This document shows, piece after piece, positions 1 to 8,449 of a stretch of DNA of 35,168 bases. The translations under genes were made by a program, and so were the position numbers. Every line of letters begins with the position of its first letter. The stretch's first letter is position 1. The notes beneath the pieces were generated by a model. That model was not told where the DNA came from, ran no database searches, and worked only from the letters and a program-made list of their open reading frames with translations. Source of the stretch: Dehalococcoidia bacterium (lineage in GTDB: Bacteria > Chloroflexota > Dehalococcoidia > SM23-28-2); the NCBI GenBank assembly GCA_020356025.1, contig CP070630.1, forward strand, positions 776,069 to 811,236. Reading direction: 5' to 3'.

Positions 1-410
1 ACCTCTTTTCTGTCCAGGGCCTCCAGCAGGTTGGCTCTCTGGACGGCGGCATGGATCAGGGCCTTGGCCTTCGCAGTGTTACCGTTCTTGTGGACCCAGG
101 AATCCTGCTCGCGGATGTTGGCGATCTGAACGAGATAGGGGTTCAAGCCCGCCTCAACCGCAGCTTTCCGGAAGGTGATCTCGTGCATGCGGGGTGAACA
201 GGCAGCGACCACCACCCGGTTGAGGTTCAGGTTTTTCACATCGTCCTTGATCTGCTGCTGCCCTGGCTCGGAGCAGGTGAACTTGTAGTCGCGGGCTGAC
301 ACCACACCGGGCAGCCCGCTGACAAAGTCTCTCACCTCGTCAATATCTACGGTGCCCGCGATGTTCGTCCCGCAGTGGCAGATGAATACGCCGATCCTTG
401 GATCTTCCAT
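1..410 (-). CDS. hdrA: HdrA-like heterodisulfide reductase subunit A, N-terminal part (cut by window edge)
   Basis: Translating the minus strand from the ATG at 410 gives an open frame of about 136 residues running off the left edge. It begins MEDPRIGVFICHCGTNIAG and continues with CSEPGQ, then RVVVAACSPRMHE and NPYLVQIANIREQ. These are the conserved N-terminal blocks of HdrA, the FAD and iron-sulfur flavoprotein that performs electron bifurcation or transfer in heterodisulfide-reductase-like complexes in the cytoplasm. The FAD and ferredoxin domains would lie outside the window. Its start is only two bases after the stop of the upstream HdrC-HdrB fusion, so the two are translationally coupled. 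Family identity is clear; the physiological electron donor and acceptor cannot be told from this fragment. Confidence 0.9.
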   Translation of the reverse strand, partial: MEDPRIGVFICHCGTNIAGTVDIDEVRDFVSGLPGVVSARDYKFTCSEPGQQQIKDDVKNLNLNRVVVAACSPRMHEITFRKAAVEAGLNPYLVQIANIREQDSWVHKNGNTAKAKALIHAAVQRANLLEALDRKE

Positions 411-412
411 GA

Positions 413-1615
413 CTATATGGCCTCCGCAACCAACTCGGTGATATCCTTCAGCGCCAGCCGATCCAGCACGTCCTGCGTCAAGCAGCCTTCAAACATGAGC
501 ATGCAGTAGGGACAGGCCAGAGCCAGCACGTCGGCGCCCACGTCCAGAGCTTGCGCCGCGCGCAACTCGCCCAGCCTCTCGCCCGGCTTAGTGTCCATCC
601 ATACCTGGCCGCCGCCGCCACCGCAGCAGATGCTGTCCTGGTGATGGTTGGCCATCTCCACCAGCTCCACGCCGGGAATGCTGCTCAGGATCTCCCGCGG
701 CTCGTCAAAGACGCCGCTGTGACGTCCCAGGTAACAGGGGTCGTGATAGGCGACCCGCTTCTTCACCTCTTTGCTGAATTTCAGCTTGCCGTCCCGGATG
801 AGTCCGGCCAGGAACTGAGTGGAATGCGTGACCTGGAGGCCGTTCTGCGCCATGGGGTATTCGTTCCTGAAGGTGTAGTAGCAGTGGGGCGAGGAAACGA
901 CTATGTTCTTGATACCGTTTTCGGCGAAGGCGGCGGTGTTCTCCTGGACGAGCCGTTGGAATAGCTCCTCATCGCCCGCCTTGCGCGCGCTCTCGCCGCA
1001 GCAGGCCTCCTTTGAGCCCAGGATGCCGAAGTCCACCCCTGCCTTCTGAAAAACGGTCGCCGTAGCCTTGCCTATACGGCTGACGCTGGCGTCATAGGCG
1101 GTGGTGCAGCAGGGGAAGTACAGTAGCTGAGTGCCGTTGCTGAACGGTTTGACATTCAGGGCTTGACCCCAGTCAGCTCGCTTCTCTACGGGTTCACCCC
1201 AGGGATTGCCCGTGCCAGCGAGGTTTTTCATAGTGACGCGCAGGGAGTCGGGAACTGGCCCGACGCCCATGCCAACAATGGTGCGGCGCATGGCTCTCAT
1301 CACGTCGATGATCTCTACGCCGCGGGGACATTGCTGGACACAGTTGCCACAGGTGACGCACGTCCACATGTCCTCGCTCTCGAAGTCGACAAGCCCCAGT
1401 TGCACCTCGTGGATCAGCTTGCGGACTGGAAAGCTCTTCAAGGCATTCCAGGGGCAGGCACCAGTACAGAGGCCGCACTGATAGCACAGCCTAAGGGCCT
1501 CACCCCCCATCTCCCTGACAATGTCTACCGCCTCTTTGTAGGGGTTAGCAATTTGTCTTACCATTTGTCGCCGTCCATTTCCGCTCCAGCCGACAGAAGC
1601 CGGCTGAACCTTCAC
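413..1615 (-). CDS. hdrD: HdrC-HdrB fusion (HdrD-like) iron-sulfur protein
   Basis: A 400-residue protein with no obvious membrane segment. Residues about 43-55 (CYQCGLCTGACP) and 86-98 (CVTCGNCVQQCP) are two CxxCxxCxxxCP motifs, giving the two [4Fe-4S] clusters of HdrC. The C-terminal half carries two cysteine-rich CCG domains, with KEACCGES and CPYC blocks plus DPCYLGRH and SICCGGGGG, which in HdrB/HdrD bind the non-cubane clusters that reduce disulfides. The HdrC and HdrB parts are fused in one chain, as in HdrD. It is coupled to hdrA downstream, so it is probably the catalytic subunit of a soluble Hdr-like complex. The frame opens with GTG at 1615; an internal ATG at 1564 (MVRQIANPYKE) is an equally plausible start. 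A four-repeat regulator array lies just upstream. The substrate is unknown. Confidence 0.88.
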   Translation of the reverse strand: MKVQPASVGWSGNGRRQMVRQIANPYKEAVDIVREMGGEALRLCYQCGLCTGACPWNALKSFPVRKLIHEVQLGLVDFESEDMWTCVTCGNCVQQCPRGVEIIDVMRAMRRTIVGMGVGPVPDSLRVTMKNLAGTGNPWGEPVEKRADWGQALNVKPFSNGTQLLYFPCCTTAYDASVSRIGKATATVFQKAGVDFGILGSKEACCGESARKAGDEELFQRLVQENTAAFAENGIKNIVVSSPHCYYTFRNEYPMAQNGLQVTHSTQFLAGLIRDGKLKFSKEVKKRVAYHDPCYLGRHSGVFDEPREILSSIPGVELVEMANHHQDSICCGGGGGQVWMDTKPGERLGELRAAQALDVGADVLALACPYCMLMFEGCLTQDVLDRLALKDITELVAEAI

Positions 1616-1648
1616 TAAGGGTTCCCGTATGAAATGCTACACGAAACA

Positions 1649-1688
1649 GGTAACAGGGCGGGTTACATCAGGTAACAGAAAGGTTACA
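1649..1688 (-). promoter_or_regulatory. Four TGTNACC repeats: probable OmpR/PhoB-family operator upstream of hdr
   Basis: Read on the minus strand toward hdr, the sequence contains TGTAACC, TGTTACC, TGTAACC and TGTTACC. On the plus strand they begin at 1682, 1671, 1661 and 1649, so the spacings are 11, 10 and 12 bp. Seven-base direct repeats on an 11-bp pitch are the usual binding pattern of PhoB/OmpR-type response regulators. The array lies in the 97-bp gap between the response regulator gene and the hdr start. A TTGACA hexamer (1692-1697, minus strand) abuts it and could be a -35 box, but no convincing -10 follows. The link to the neighbouring regulator is inference. Confidence 0.6.
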
Positions 1689-1712
1689 TTCTGTCAACCG
1701 AGGGGTAAGGCG

Positions 1713-2435
1713 TTATGGGGAGGAAGGAGGAGGGAAGGGGACTGTGGCTGGTTTGACGAAGCGGTAGCCCAGACCTCGTTCGGTGAAGATGTAGCGGGGG
1801 TTGTGAGCGTCGTCGCCCAATTTGTCGCGCAAGCGGGCGATATGCACCTTGAGCATGAGCATATCATCCTCGCTTTCCCATCCCCACACCTTGGCGAGGA
1901 GCGTCTTCTGAGTGACGACGTGGCCGGCGTTGGCTACAAGCTGAGAGAGGATGCGGCCCTCGGTGGGCGTCAGCTTCACCGGCTGGCCACGGAGGATAAC
2001 CTCGCGGTTGTCCAGATCCAGGGTAAGCTCCTCATCGACGATGACGCGGGAGACGGTTGCCAGGGGTCCTACCTGGGAGCGGCGCAGCACGGCTCGGGTG
2101 CGTGCCACCAGCTCCAGAGGGCTGAAGGGCTTGACGATGTAGTCGTCGGCGCCGAGCTCGAGGCCCTTGAGGCGATCCAGTTCCTCGCCCCTGACGGTGA
2201 GCATGAGGATAGGCACGTCGGAGATCGCCCGCAGGCGGCGGCAGACCTCGAAGCCGGTCATGCCTGGTAGGCCCACGTCCAAGACAACCACGTCCGGCTG
2301 TCCTGTCTGGAAGAGCTTCAGAGCCGACTCGCCATCGGCGGCCGCTATCACCTCGCTCCCCGGCCACTGAAGGCTGAAGGTGAGCTCGATGACCTCTACC
2401 ACGTCGGGCTCGTCATCGACGACCAGAATCCTCAA
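1713..2435 (-). CDS. OmpR/PhoB-family response regulator
   Basis: A 240-residue two-domain response regulator. The receiver domain (about 1-115) has the acidic pair D7-D8, the phospho-acceptor D53 in VVVLDVGLPG, and the conserved Lys in YIVKPFSP. The C-terminal winged helix (about 130-230) has LTPTEGRILSQL, the recognition-helix region VHIARLRDKLG and the wing RGLGYRFV, placing it in the OmpR/PhoB class of transcription factors. The start is TTG at 2435, preceded by a GGGAG ribosome site, and overlaps the stop of the histidine kinase gene by four bases, so kinase and regulator form a cognate pair. It ends the hyp operon and lies directly upstream of the TGTNACC array in front of hdr, its likeliest target. 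Confidence 0.93.
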   Translation of the reverse strand: MRILVVDDEPDVVEVIELTFSLQWPGSEVIAAADGESALKLFQTGQPDVVVLDVGLPGMTGFEVCRRLRAISDVPILMLTVRGEELDRLKGLELGADDYIVKPFSPLELVARTRAVLRRSQVGPLATVSRVIVDEELTLDLDNREVILRGQPVKLTPTEGRILSQLVANAGHVVTQKTLLAKVWGWESEDDMLMLKVHIARLRDKLGDDAHNPRYIFTERGLGYRFVKPATVPFPPPSSP

Positions 2436-3751
2436 GATCGTTCTCCCTTGGGAAGAGTGAAAAAGAAGGTGCTGCCGTGGCCGCCCTGGCTCTCCACCCA
2501 GATCCGCCCTCCGTGCAGCTCCACCACCGTCTTGGCGATGGCCAAGCCCAAGCCAGCGCCTGTCTTCTCCCCTGACGCGCGGGCGTTGGAATAGAAGCGC
2601 TCGAAGATCTGGCTCTGCTCCGCCAGGGGGATGCCGGGACCATCGTCGGTGACGCTCACCACATACTCTCGCTCCTCGTCCTGAAGGGTAGCCTTAATGT
2701 GACCGTGGCGAGGGGTAAATTTGCAGGAGTTGGAGAGCAGATTCATGAGCACTTGCTCCAGGCGCCCCCGGTCGGCGAGCACCGGGCAGGGGGAAGAGGG
2801 GGTTTCCACCTCCAGCGCCTGTTCTTTGCCTCCTGCCAGTGGCTCGATGGCTGCTACGCTCTCCCTTACGATCGTCTTCAGGTCCCAGGGCTCGCGCGAG
2901 AGTGTGGCCTCGCCCCTCTGTAAACGGGCCAGGTCAAGCAGTTCCTGCACCAGGCCCTGCAGGCGCTGGGTGTTGCGAGCGATGCTGCTTATCAGGCTGT
3001 CCGCTGCCTTGCCCTCCTTGGCCGGCGAGGCCGTTAGCAGGTCGGCGGCAGCCCTGATGGAGGTGATGGGGGTGAGAAGCTGGTGAGAGATGCTGGCCAG
3101 AAACTCATCTTTGAAGCGGTTTGCTTCGGCCAGGGCCTGAGCGCGGCTGACCTCCGACCAGAGGCGGGCGTTCTCCAGAGCAATGGCGATCTGGTTGGCC
3201 ACCCCCTGGAGAAAGTGAAGGTCGGCGGCAGAAAACACTTCCTGGCAGTGAGAAGACGCTTCCCGGCGACGAAGGTTCACCAGGATCAGGGCTCCCAGGA
3301 CAGATTCCTTAGCGATCAGGGGAGCGCACATGGCGCTGCGGGGCTGGCTCACGCCGGAGCGGGCCCCTTCGAAGTGGGCTTCGTTTTCCTTGCGCAGGTT
3401 GGCCATGTTGAGCGCTATCTGCTCCGGAGTGGCGCACAGCAGGCCTCGTCTCTGCTTGAAGACCTTGCCCACGATAGCCTCTCCCGGCTTCAGGCGCACA
3501 CGGGAGAGGGGCTCTGTCTCGTAGCCAATGGAGGCCCTGGCCACCAGGCAGTCCTCGTCAGGATTGTAGAGGAAAAGAGCGCCGGCATCGGCTGCGTCAT
3601 AGAGAGCGGTGCTGCGGGCAAGAACGGTCTCCAGCAGCCTGTCCAGGTCGGTAGCCTGGGCGAAGGCCATGGATATGTCCAGCAGGGCGGCTAGCTCTTG
3701 CGTGCCCTGCCTGGCCGTATCGGCCCGGTTCCCCCTCTCGCGCGTTGTCAT
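2432..3751 (-). CDS. Soluble GAF-domain sensor histidine kinase
   Basis: A 439-residue kinase without transmembrane segments. Residues about 20-195 form a GAF sensor domain. A HisKA helix follows with the H-box SISHQLLTPIT (phospho-acceptor His about 223; the usual form is SHELRTPL). The HATPase domain shows NLLSNSCKFTP (N box), VTDDGPGIP (G1) and GAGLGLAIAK (G2). It would autophosphorylate in response to a cytoplasmic signal and pass phosphate to the regulator encoded next. The start ATG at 3751 lies nine bases after hypE, so the sensor is in the hydrogenase-maturation operon, suggesting a redox or gas-related cue. The GAF ligand cannot be read from sequence. Confidence 0.93.
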   Translation of the reverse strand: MTTRERGNRADTARQGTQELAALLDISMAFAQATDLDRLLETVLARSTALYDAADAGALFLYNPDEDCLVARASIGYETEPLSRVRLKPGEAIVGKVFKQRRGLLCATPEQIALNMANLRKENEAHFEGARSGVSQPRSAMCAPLIAKESVLGALILVNLRRREASSHCQEVFSAADLHFLQGVANQIAIALENARLWSEVSRAQALAEANRFKDEFLASISHQLLTPITSIRAAADLLTASPAKEGKAADSLISSIARNTQRLQGLVQELLDLARLQRGEATLSREPWDLKTIVRESVAAIEPLAGGKEQALEVETPSSPCPVLADRGRLEQVLMNLLSNSCKFTPRHGHIKATLQDEEREYVVSVTDDGPGIPLAEQSQIFERFYSNARASGEKTGAGLGLAIAKTVVELHGGRIWVESQGGHGSTFFFTLPKGERS

Positions 3752-3760
3752 CGCCGCTCC

Positions 3761-4801
3761 TTAGCAGATACGCGGCAGCATCTCGCCCACCAGCATGTGG
3801 ACGATGCGCGTGCCGCCGATAGTTGTCTTCATCAGAACCTTTCCCTGCGGCTCGGCGACTACCTCGCCGATGATCGCCGCCTCTTCACCATACCTTGTCT
3901 TTCGCATAACGCTCAGGACCTTTTCAGCGTCTTCGGGCCCGACGATAGTGATCAGCTTGCCCTCGTTGGCCACGTACAGGGGGTCGAAGCCCAGCATCTC
4001 GCAGGCACCCCATACGCCATCCTTGATGGGTATCTTTGGCTCATCGATCTGGATGCCAACCCCCGACTGCTGGGCTATCTCGTTGAGGGATGTTGCCAGG
4101 CCGCCACGAGTGGGGTCGCGCAGGACGCGGACGTTGGCGCTGGTCGTCAGCATCGCCGCCACCAGGTCATTCAATGGGGCGACGTCGCTGGCCACCGGCG
4201 CCTCAAACTCCAGCCCCTCCCGCTGGGAGATCACGGCGATGCCGTGGTCGCCGATGCTGCCCGAGAGGATGATCGCGTCGCCCACGCGGGCCCTGCCGCC
4301 GCCGATGTCGAGCCCCGGCGGCACCAGGCCGAGGCCGGCCGTGTTGACGAAGAGCCCGTCGGCGGCACCTCCCTCCACCACCTTCGTATCGCCGGTCACG
4401 ATCTGCACGTCCGCCTCAGCCGCCGCCTGGCGCATCGACTTCACCACCGCTCTCATGTTGGCCAGGGACAGCCCCTCCTCGATGACGAAACTGGCCGAAA
4501 GGTACAGGGGCTTCGCTCCCACCATCGCCAGGTCGTTGACCGTGCCGCAGACCGCTAGGCGGCCGATGTCGCCCCCTTTGAAGAAGAGGGGCTTCACCAC
4601 GTAGGAGTCGGTGGTGAAAGCCAGGCGTGGGCCAGTGCCGTCCGTGCTCAGGGCGAACACGGCCGAGTCGTTGAGCTGGTCGAGGATGGGGTTGGCCCAG
4701 GGCGGAACGAACTCTTTGGCCACCAACTCGTGGCTGAGGCGGCCGCCGCTGCCATGGGCCAGGAGGATCTTGCCGGTTCGGGCTACGTTTCTCTTTGCCA
4801 T
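3761..4801 (-). CDS. hypE: HypE, carbamoyl dehydratase for the hydrogenase cyanide ligand
   Basis: A 346-residue PurM/AIR-synthase-like protein. HypE converts the carbamoyl group passed by HypF to a thiocyanate on its own C-terminal cysteine, using ATP; this becomes CN on the Fe of [NiFe] hydrogenase. The sequence starts MAKRNVARTGKILLAHGSGG, has DSAVFA and TDSYVVKPLFFKGGDIGRLA, and ends in PRIC, the required C-terminal Cys tail. The frame stays open further upstream to 5062, but those residues lie inside hypD and are not HypE-like, so the ATG at 4801 was chosen. It begins eight bases after the hypD stop. Confidence 0.96.
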   Translation of the reverse strand: MAKRNVARTGKILLAHGSGGRLSHELVAKEFVPPWANPILDQLNDSAVFALSTDGTGPRLAFTTDSYVVKPLFFKGGDIGRLAVCGTVNDLAMVGAKPLYLSASFVIEEGLSLANMRAVVKSMRQAAAEADVQIVTGDTKVVEGGAADGLFVNTAGLGLVPPGLDIGGGRARVGDAIILSGSIGDHGIAVISQREGLEFEAPVASDVAPLNDLVAAMLTTSANVRVLRDPTRGGLATSLNEIAQQSGVGIQIDEPKIPIKDGVWGACEMLGFDPLYVANEGKLITIVGPEDAEKVLSVMRKTRYGEEAAIIGEVVAEPQGKVLMKTTIGGTRIVHMLVGEMLPRIC

Positions 4802-4809
4802 AGCCTTCC

Positions 4810-5898
4810 TTAGCGCGACCCGTATTGATACCAGCCGGCGCAGGTGCCCTCGCTGGAGACCATGCAGGGGCCTACCGGTCTCTCGGGGGTGCAGGTCCCG
4901 GCGAACAGGGGGCACTCCGGCGGCGTCTTGACTCCTCGCAGGATATCGCCGCACAGGCAGCCCTTGTGCTCCTTGGTGGGCGGAGGCTTGATAGCAAAGG
5001 CCTCCTCGGCGTCGAAGCGGCTGTACTCCGGCCGCAGCTTTAGCCCGCTGGCGGGGATGCATCCCAGCCCGCGCCAGTCGGCGTCGCTGGTCTCGAACAC
5101 TCGCGATACTAGCTCGCGCGCCAGGGGGTTACCCTCCGGCCGCACCCCTCGGCGATACTGGATCTCCACCTCGGCTCTGTTTTCGGCGATCTGGCGCAGC
5201 AGCATCTCGATGCCCTGGAGGACGTCCAACGGCTCGAAGCCGGTGATCACGCAGGGAACGCCGTACTGTTGGGGGATGAACTGGTAGGGCTGGGAGCCGA
5301 TGACCACACTCACGTGGCCGGGGCAGATGAAGCCGTCGATGCGCACGTCCCCCGCCTCCAGCAGAGCGAGCATGGCGGGCGGGATCAGCTTGTGCACGGA
5401 GATCAGGTAGAAGTTCTTTAGCCCCAGTGCCTCGGCCTCCAGGAGCGAGGCGGCGATGGTGGGGACGGTGGTCTCGAATCCCACGGCGAAGAATACGACA
5501 GGCCGTTGGGGATTGTCGCGGGCCATACAGACGGCATCGCGAGGGGAATAGACCACGCGCACGTCGCTGCCATCGGCCTTTACCTGCTGAAGGCTCTGGT
5601 AGCTCCCTGGCACCTTCATCATGTCGCCGAAGGTGGCCAGGGTTAGCCCCGGCTGCTCTGCCAGGGCGATGGCCTTGTCGATATCTCCGTTGGTGGTGAC
5701 ACAGACGGGGCAGCCGGGCCCCGAAAGCATGCTCAACGGTGGTGGCAGGAGGTCGCGAATGCCGTGGCGGAAGATGGCCACGGTGTGGGTGCCACACACC
5801 TCCATGAGGTTCACCGAGCGGCTGGTGATGCGCTCGATCGTCGCCGCCAGGCCGCGGGCAGCGGCGGCGTCGTGGAACTCGCGCACGTAGCGCACCAC
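4810..5898 (-). CDS. hypD: HypD, Fe(CN)2CO cofactor assembly scaffold
   Basis: A 362-residue iron-sulfur protein that, with HypC, holds the iron while CN and CO ligands are attached. Visible family blocks are MEVCGTHT, LSGPGCPVCVT, ICPGHVSVVIG and the C-terminal cysteine-rich stretch with KGCLCGDILRG, PPECPLFAGTC and GTCAGWYQY, which carries the [4Fe-4S] ligands. Length matches the family. The GTG start at 5898 shares one base with the hypC stop, so HypC and HypD, which form a complex, are translationally coupled. Confidence 0.97.
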   Translation of the reverse strand: MVRYVREFHDAAAARGLAATIERITSRSVNLMEVCGTHTVAIFRHGIRDLLPPPLSMLSGPGCPVCVTTNGDIDKAIALAEQPGLTLATFGDMMKVPGSYQSLQQVKADGSDVRVVYSPRDAVCMARDNPQRPVVFFAVGFETTVPTIAASLLEAEALGLKNFYLISVHKLIPPAMLALLEAGDVRIDGFICPGHVSVVIGSQPYQFIPQQYGVPCVITGFEPLDVLQGIEMLLRQIAENRAEVEIQYRRGVRPEGNPLARELVSRVFETSDADWRGLGCIPASGLKLRPEYSRFDAEEAFAIKPPPTKEHKGCLCGDILRGVKTPPECPLFAGTCTPERPVGPCMVSSEGTCAGWYQYGSR

Positions 5899-6128
5899 TA
5901 TGCTTCCGCCCTGCCGGCCTCGGCCAGCTCGGCCAACAGACGGATGGTCTCCTCGGCCTCCGCCTCGTCCACTTTCTGGAGGGCGTAGCCAGCGTGGAGG
6001 AGAACGTAGTCGCCCACCTGGGCATCAGGCAGGAGCATGAAGCTCGCTTCACGCACGACTCCCCCCACCTCCACCAGGCCTAGGCCTTGGTCGATCTGGG
6101 TAACCCGCGCCGGTATGGCCAGGCACAT
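5898..6128 (-). CDS. hypC: HypC, hydrogenase maturation chaperone
   Basis: A 76-residue protein beginning MCLAIPARV. Cys2, exposed after removal of the initiator Met, is the residue through which HypC binds the Fe(CN)2CO unit and delivers it from HypD to the hydrogenase large subunit. The GDYVLLHAGYALQKVDEAEAEET block is typical of the family. It lies between hypF (two-base gap) and hypD (one-base overlap). Confidence 0.96.
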   Translation of the reverse strand: MCLAIPARVTQIDQGLGLVEVGGVVREASFMLLPDAQVGDYVLLHAGYALQKVDEAEAEETIRLLAELAEAGRAEA

Positions 6129-6130
6129 GG

Positions 6131-8440
6131 CTAGCGCTCCTTCCTCCGCGACAGGCGAGCGTTGGCAATCACCGCTTGGCCGAGGGCAATGCCACCATCG
6201 TTGGTGGGCACCTGGTGATGGATGAGGGCCTCGAAGCCCTGGCTCTCCAGTCCGTCCAGGGTGTGGCCAAGAAGGTACATATTCTGGAAGACGCCGCCGC
6301 TAAGGGCCACTCGGTTGATGCCCGTCCTTTCCCTGGCAACCCGGCTCACGCCGACAATGACGTCGGCGATGGTGTTGTGGAACTTGGCCGAGATCACAGC
6401 TCGATCCACCCCTCGTCTCAGGTCCGACACCGCTCCCCGCAGCACAGGCGCCGGATCAATAATTATAGGATAGCTTGAAGGTGGGCTCCAGTCGTAGACC
6501 TCATCCACCCCCTCGGCGGCCAGCATCTCCAGCTCGATGGCCGCCTGCCCCTCGTAGTTGACCACGCCGCGCACGCCCAGCAGGGCCGATACGGCGTCGA
6601 ACAGGCGGCCGCAGCTGGAGGTGAGGGGGCAGTTCACCTTCGCCGCCAACATGCGGCGCACCAGGGCCAGCTCTGTCGGTTCAATCTGCGTCCACAGCTC
6701 CAGGGGCAGGTCCAGGGCTTCCTCACCGAAGGCGCTCAGAAGATGGCTTACCGCTATCCGATAGGGTCGTTTGATGGCCGCCTCGCCGCCGGGCAGGGGC
6801 ACGTACTTGAGGTGACCCAGGCGGCGAAAGCGGCGGCAGTCGGCCAGGAGGAACTCGCCGCCCCAGATGTGTCCGTCCGTGCCGTAGCCGGTGCCGTCGA
6901 GGGCTACGCCGATGACCTCTCCGTCCGCACCGTTCTCGGCCATACAGCTCACCACGTGGGCATGGTGGTGCTGCACGGGCACCCGCCGCAAGCCCTGGGC
7001 ATCCGCGAGTTCCAGGGCGTAGCGGGTGGCCAGATAATCGGGGTGAAGGTCGTAGGCCACCGCCTGCGGATTCACCCGAAAGAGCTTCTGGAAGTGCTCG
7101 ACGGATGCCTGATAGCTGGCGAGGGTCTCGTAGTTCTCCATGTCGCCGATGTGCTGACTAAGGAAGGCATAGGTGCCCTTAGTGAGGCAGAAGGTGTTCT
7201 TAAGCTCGGCTCCGCAGGCCAGGATCTCCTTCAGCTCCAGGTTCAGGCGGACGGGGAAGGGCGCGTAGCCGCGGGAGCGGCGGAGCATGGCCTCCCTGCC
7301 TCGAAACAGGCGGGTGACTGAGTCGTCGCAGCGGACGTAGATATCGCGGTCGTGGAGAAGGAAGTAGTCGGCCAGGGGGCTCAGGCGCTCCAGGGCCTCC
7401 TGGTTGCCAATGGCGATGGGCTCCTCACTCATGTTGCCGCTGGTCATCACCAGGGCCAGAGGCGCAGGTGTCGCTCCATCGCTCAACAGGAGGTAGTGCA
7501 AGGGCGTGTAGGGCAGCATGACCCCCAGGTTATTGTTGGCGGGGGCTGCCTCAGCGGCGATGGACGAGTCCGGCTTGCGCCGCAGGAGGACGATGGGCCG
7601 CGCCGGCGACTCAAGGAGCTGGGCCTCGCCTTCGCTCACCTGGCAGTAGCGGCGGACGGTGTCCACGTCCAGGGACATGACGGCGAAGGGCTTGTCCACG
7701 CGCTGCTTGCGCTCGCGGAGGGTCGCCACCGCGCCCGCGTTGGTGGCATCGCAGGCCAGGTGGAAGCCCCCCAGCCCCTTCACCGCTACGATCGCTCCCT
7801 CGGCCAGCAGGCGACGGATACCTTCGATGGGCTCCTTTCGGAGCGGCGCCTCAGCGGGGCGAGTCCCATTCGTTGCGAGCTCCAGTTGGGGCCCGCACAG
7901 AGGGCAGGCGTTGGGCTGAGCGTGGAAGCGCCTGTCAGCGGGGTTGTGGTACTCCTCATCGCAGCGAGGACACATGGTGAAGGCGCTCATTGTCGTCTTG
8001 GGTCGGTCGTAGGGGATATCGCTGATGATGGTGAAGCGGGGGCCGCAGTTGGTGCAGTTTATGAAGGGATAGGCCCAACGGCGGTCATGGGCACTCCGGA
8101 GTTCATTGAGGCAGTCAGCGCAGATGCAAATGTCGGGGGAGATGAGGACGAACTCATTGCCCTCGCGGCTGGCCTCGACGATGAAGGACGAGTAGCCAAC
8201 AGGCGGGAGGAGGTTGACCTCTACCTTTTCGATGACAGCCTGCGGAGGGGGATCGGCCTTGAGCTCGGCGATGAAGCCATCAATTCGTTGCTGTGGCCCC
8301 TCAACCTCGATGACGACGCCCTGGGTGGAGTTGAGAACCCAGCCGTTAAGCTGGTGCTCCTGAGCGAGGCGATAAACGAAAGGACGGAAGCCAACTCCCT
8401 GAACGATCCCTCGCACCACGACCTGCGCCCTGATAGCCAC
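6131..8440 (-). CDS. hypF: HypF, carbamoyltransferase for hydrogenase maturation
   Basis: A 769-residue protein with the full HypF order: acylphosphatase-like domain at the N-terminus (VVRGIVQGVGFRPFVYRLA), two zinc-finger motifs (CADC...CTNCGPR and CPRC...CPLCG), a YrdC-like domain (KGLGGFHLACDA, VMTSGNMSEEP) and a Kae1/HypF-C domain (VQHHHAHVVSCMAENG, GVALDGTGYGTDG, LSGGVFQN). It makes carbamoyl-adenylate from carbamoyl phosphate and ATP and transfers carbamoyl to the HypE C-terminal Cys. The start is GTG at 8440. It follows hypA by nine bases in the same operon. Nothing is truncated. Confidence 0.97.
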   Translation of the reverse strand: MAIRAQVVVRGIVQGVGFRPFVYRLAQEHQLNGWVLNSTQGVVIEVEGPQQRIDGFIAELKADPPPQAVIEKVEVNLLPPVGYSSFIVEASREGNEFVLISPDICICADCLNELRSAHDRRWAYPFINCTNCGPRFTIISDIPYDRPKTTMSAFTMCPRCDEEYHNPADRRFHAQPNACPLCGPQLELATNGTRPAEAPLRKEPIEGIRRLLAEGAIVAVKGLGGFHLACDATNAGAVATLRERKQRVDKPFAVMSLDVDTVRRYCQVSEGEAQLLESPARPIVLLRRKPDSSIAAEAAPANNNLGVMLPYTPLHYLLLSDGATPAPLALVMTSGNMSEEPIAIGNQEALERLSPLADYFLLHDRDIYVRCDDSVTRLFRGREAMLRRSRGYAPFPVRLNLELKEILACGAELKNTFCLTKGTYAFLSQHIGDMENYETLASYQASVEHFQKLFRVNPQAVAYDLHPDYLATRYALELADAQGLRRVPVQHHHAHVVSCMAENGADGEVIGVALDGTGYGTDGHIWGGEFLLADCRRFRRLGHLKYVPLPGGEAAIKRPYRIAVSHLLSAFGEEALDLPLELWTQIEPTELALVRRMLAAKVNCPLTSSCGRLFDAVSALLGVRGVVNYEGQAAIELEMLAAEGVDEVYDWSPPSSYPIIIDPAPVLRGAVSDLRRGVDRAVISAKFHNTIADVIVGVSRVARERTGINRVALSGGVFQNMYLLGHTLDGLESQGFEALIHHQVPTNDGGIALGQAVIANARLSRRKER

Positions 8441-8449
8441 GGCAACCTA

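Noticed and set aside
3698..4558. Long plus-strand open frame (286 codons) opposite hypE
   Set aside because: It lies wholly antisense to a clear hypE/kinase boundary, shows no domain and has the His/Asp/Arg-rich composition of a GC-rich antisense frame. The same applies to the long plus-strand frames at 7352-8509 and 6743-7321 opposite hypF.
4802..5062. Upstream extension of the hypE frame
   Set aside because: The extra N-terminal residues overlap hypD and have no HypE similarity; the ATG at 4801 begins the normal protein.
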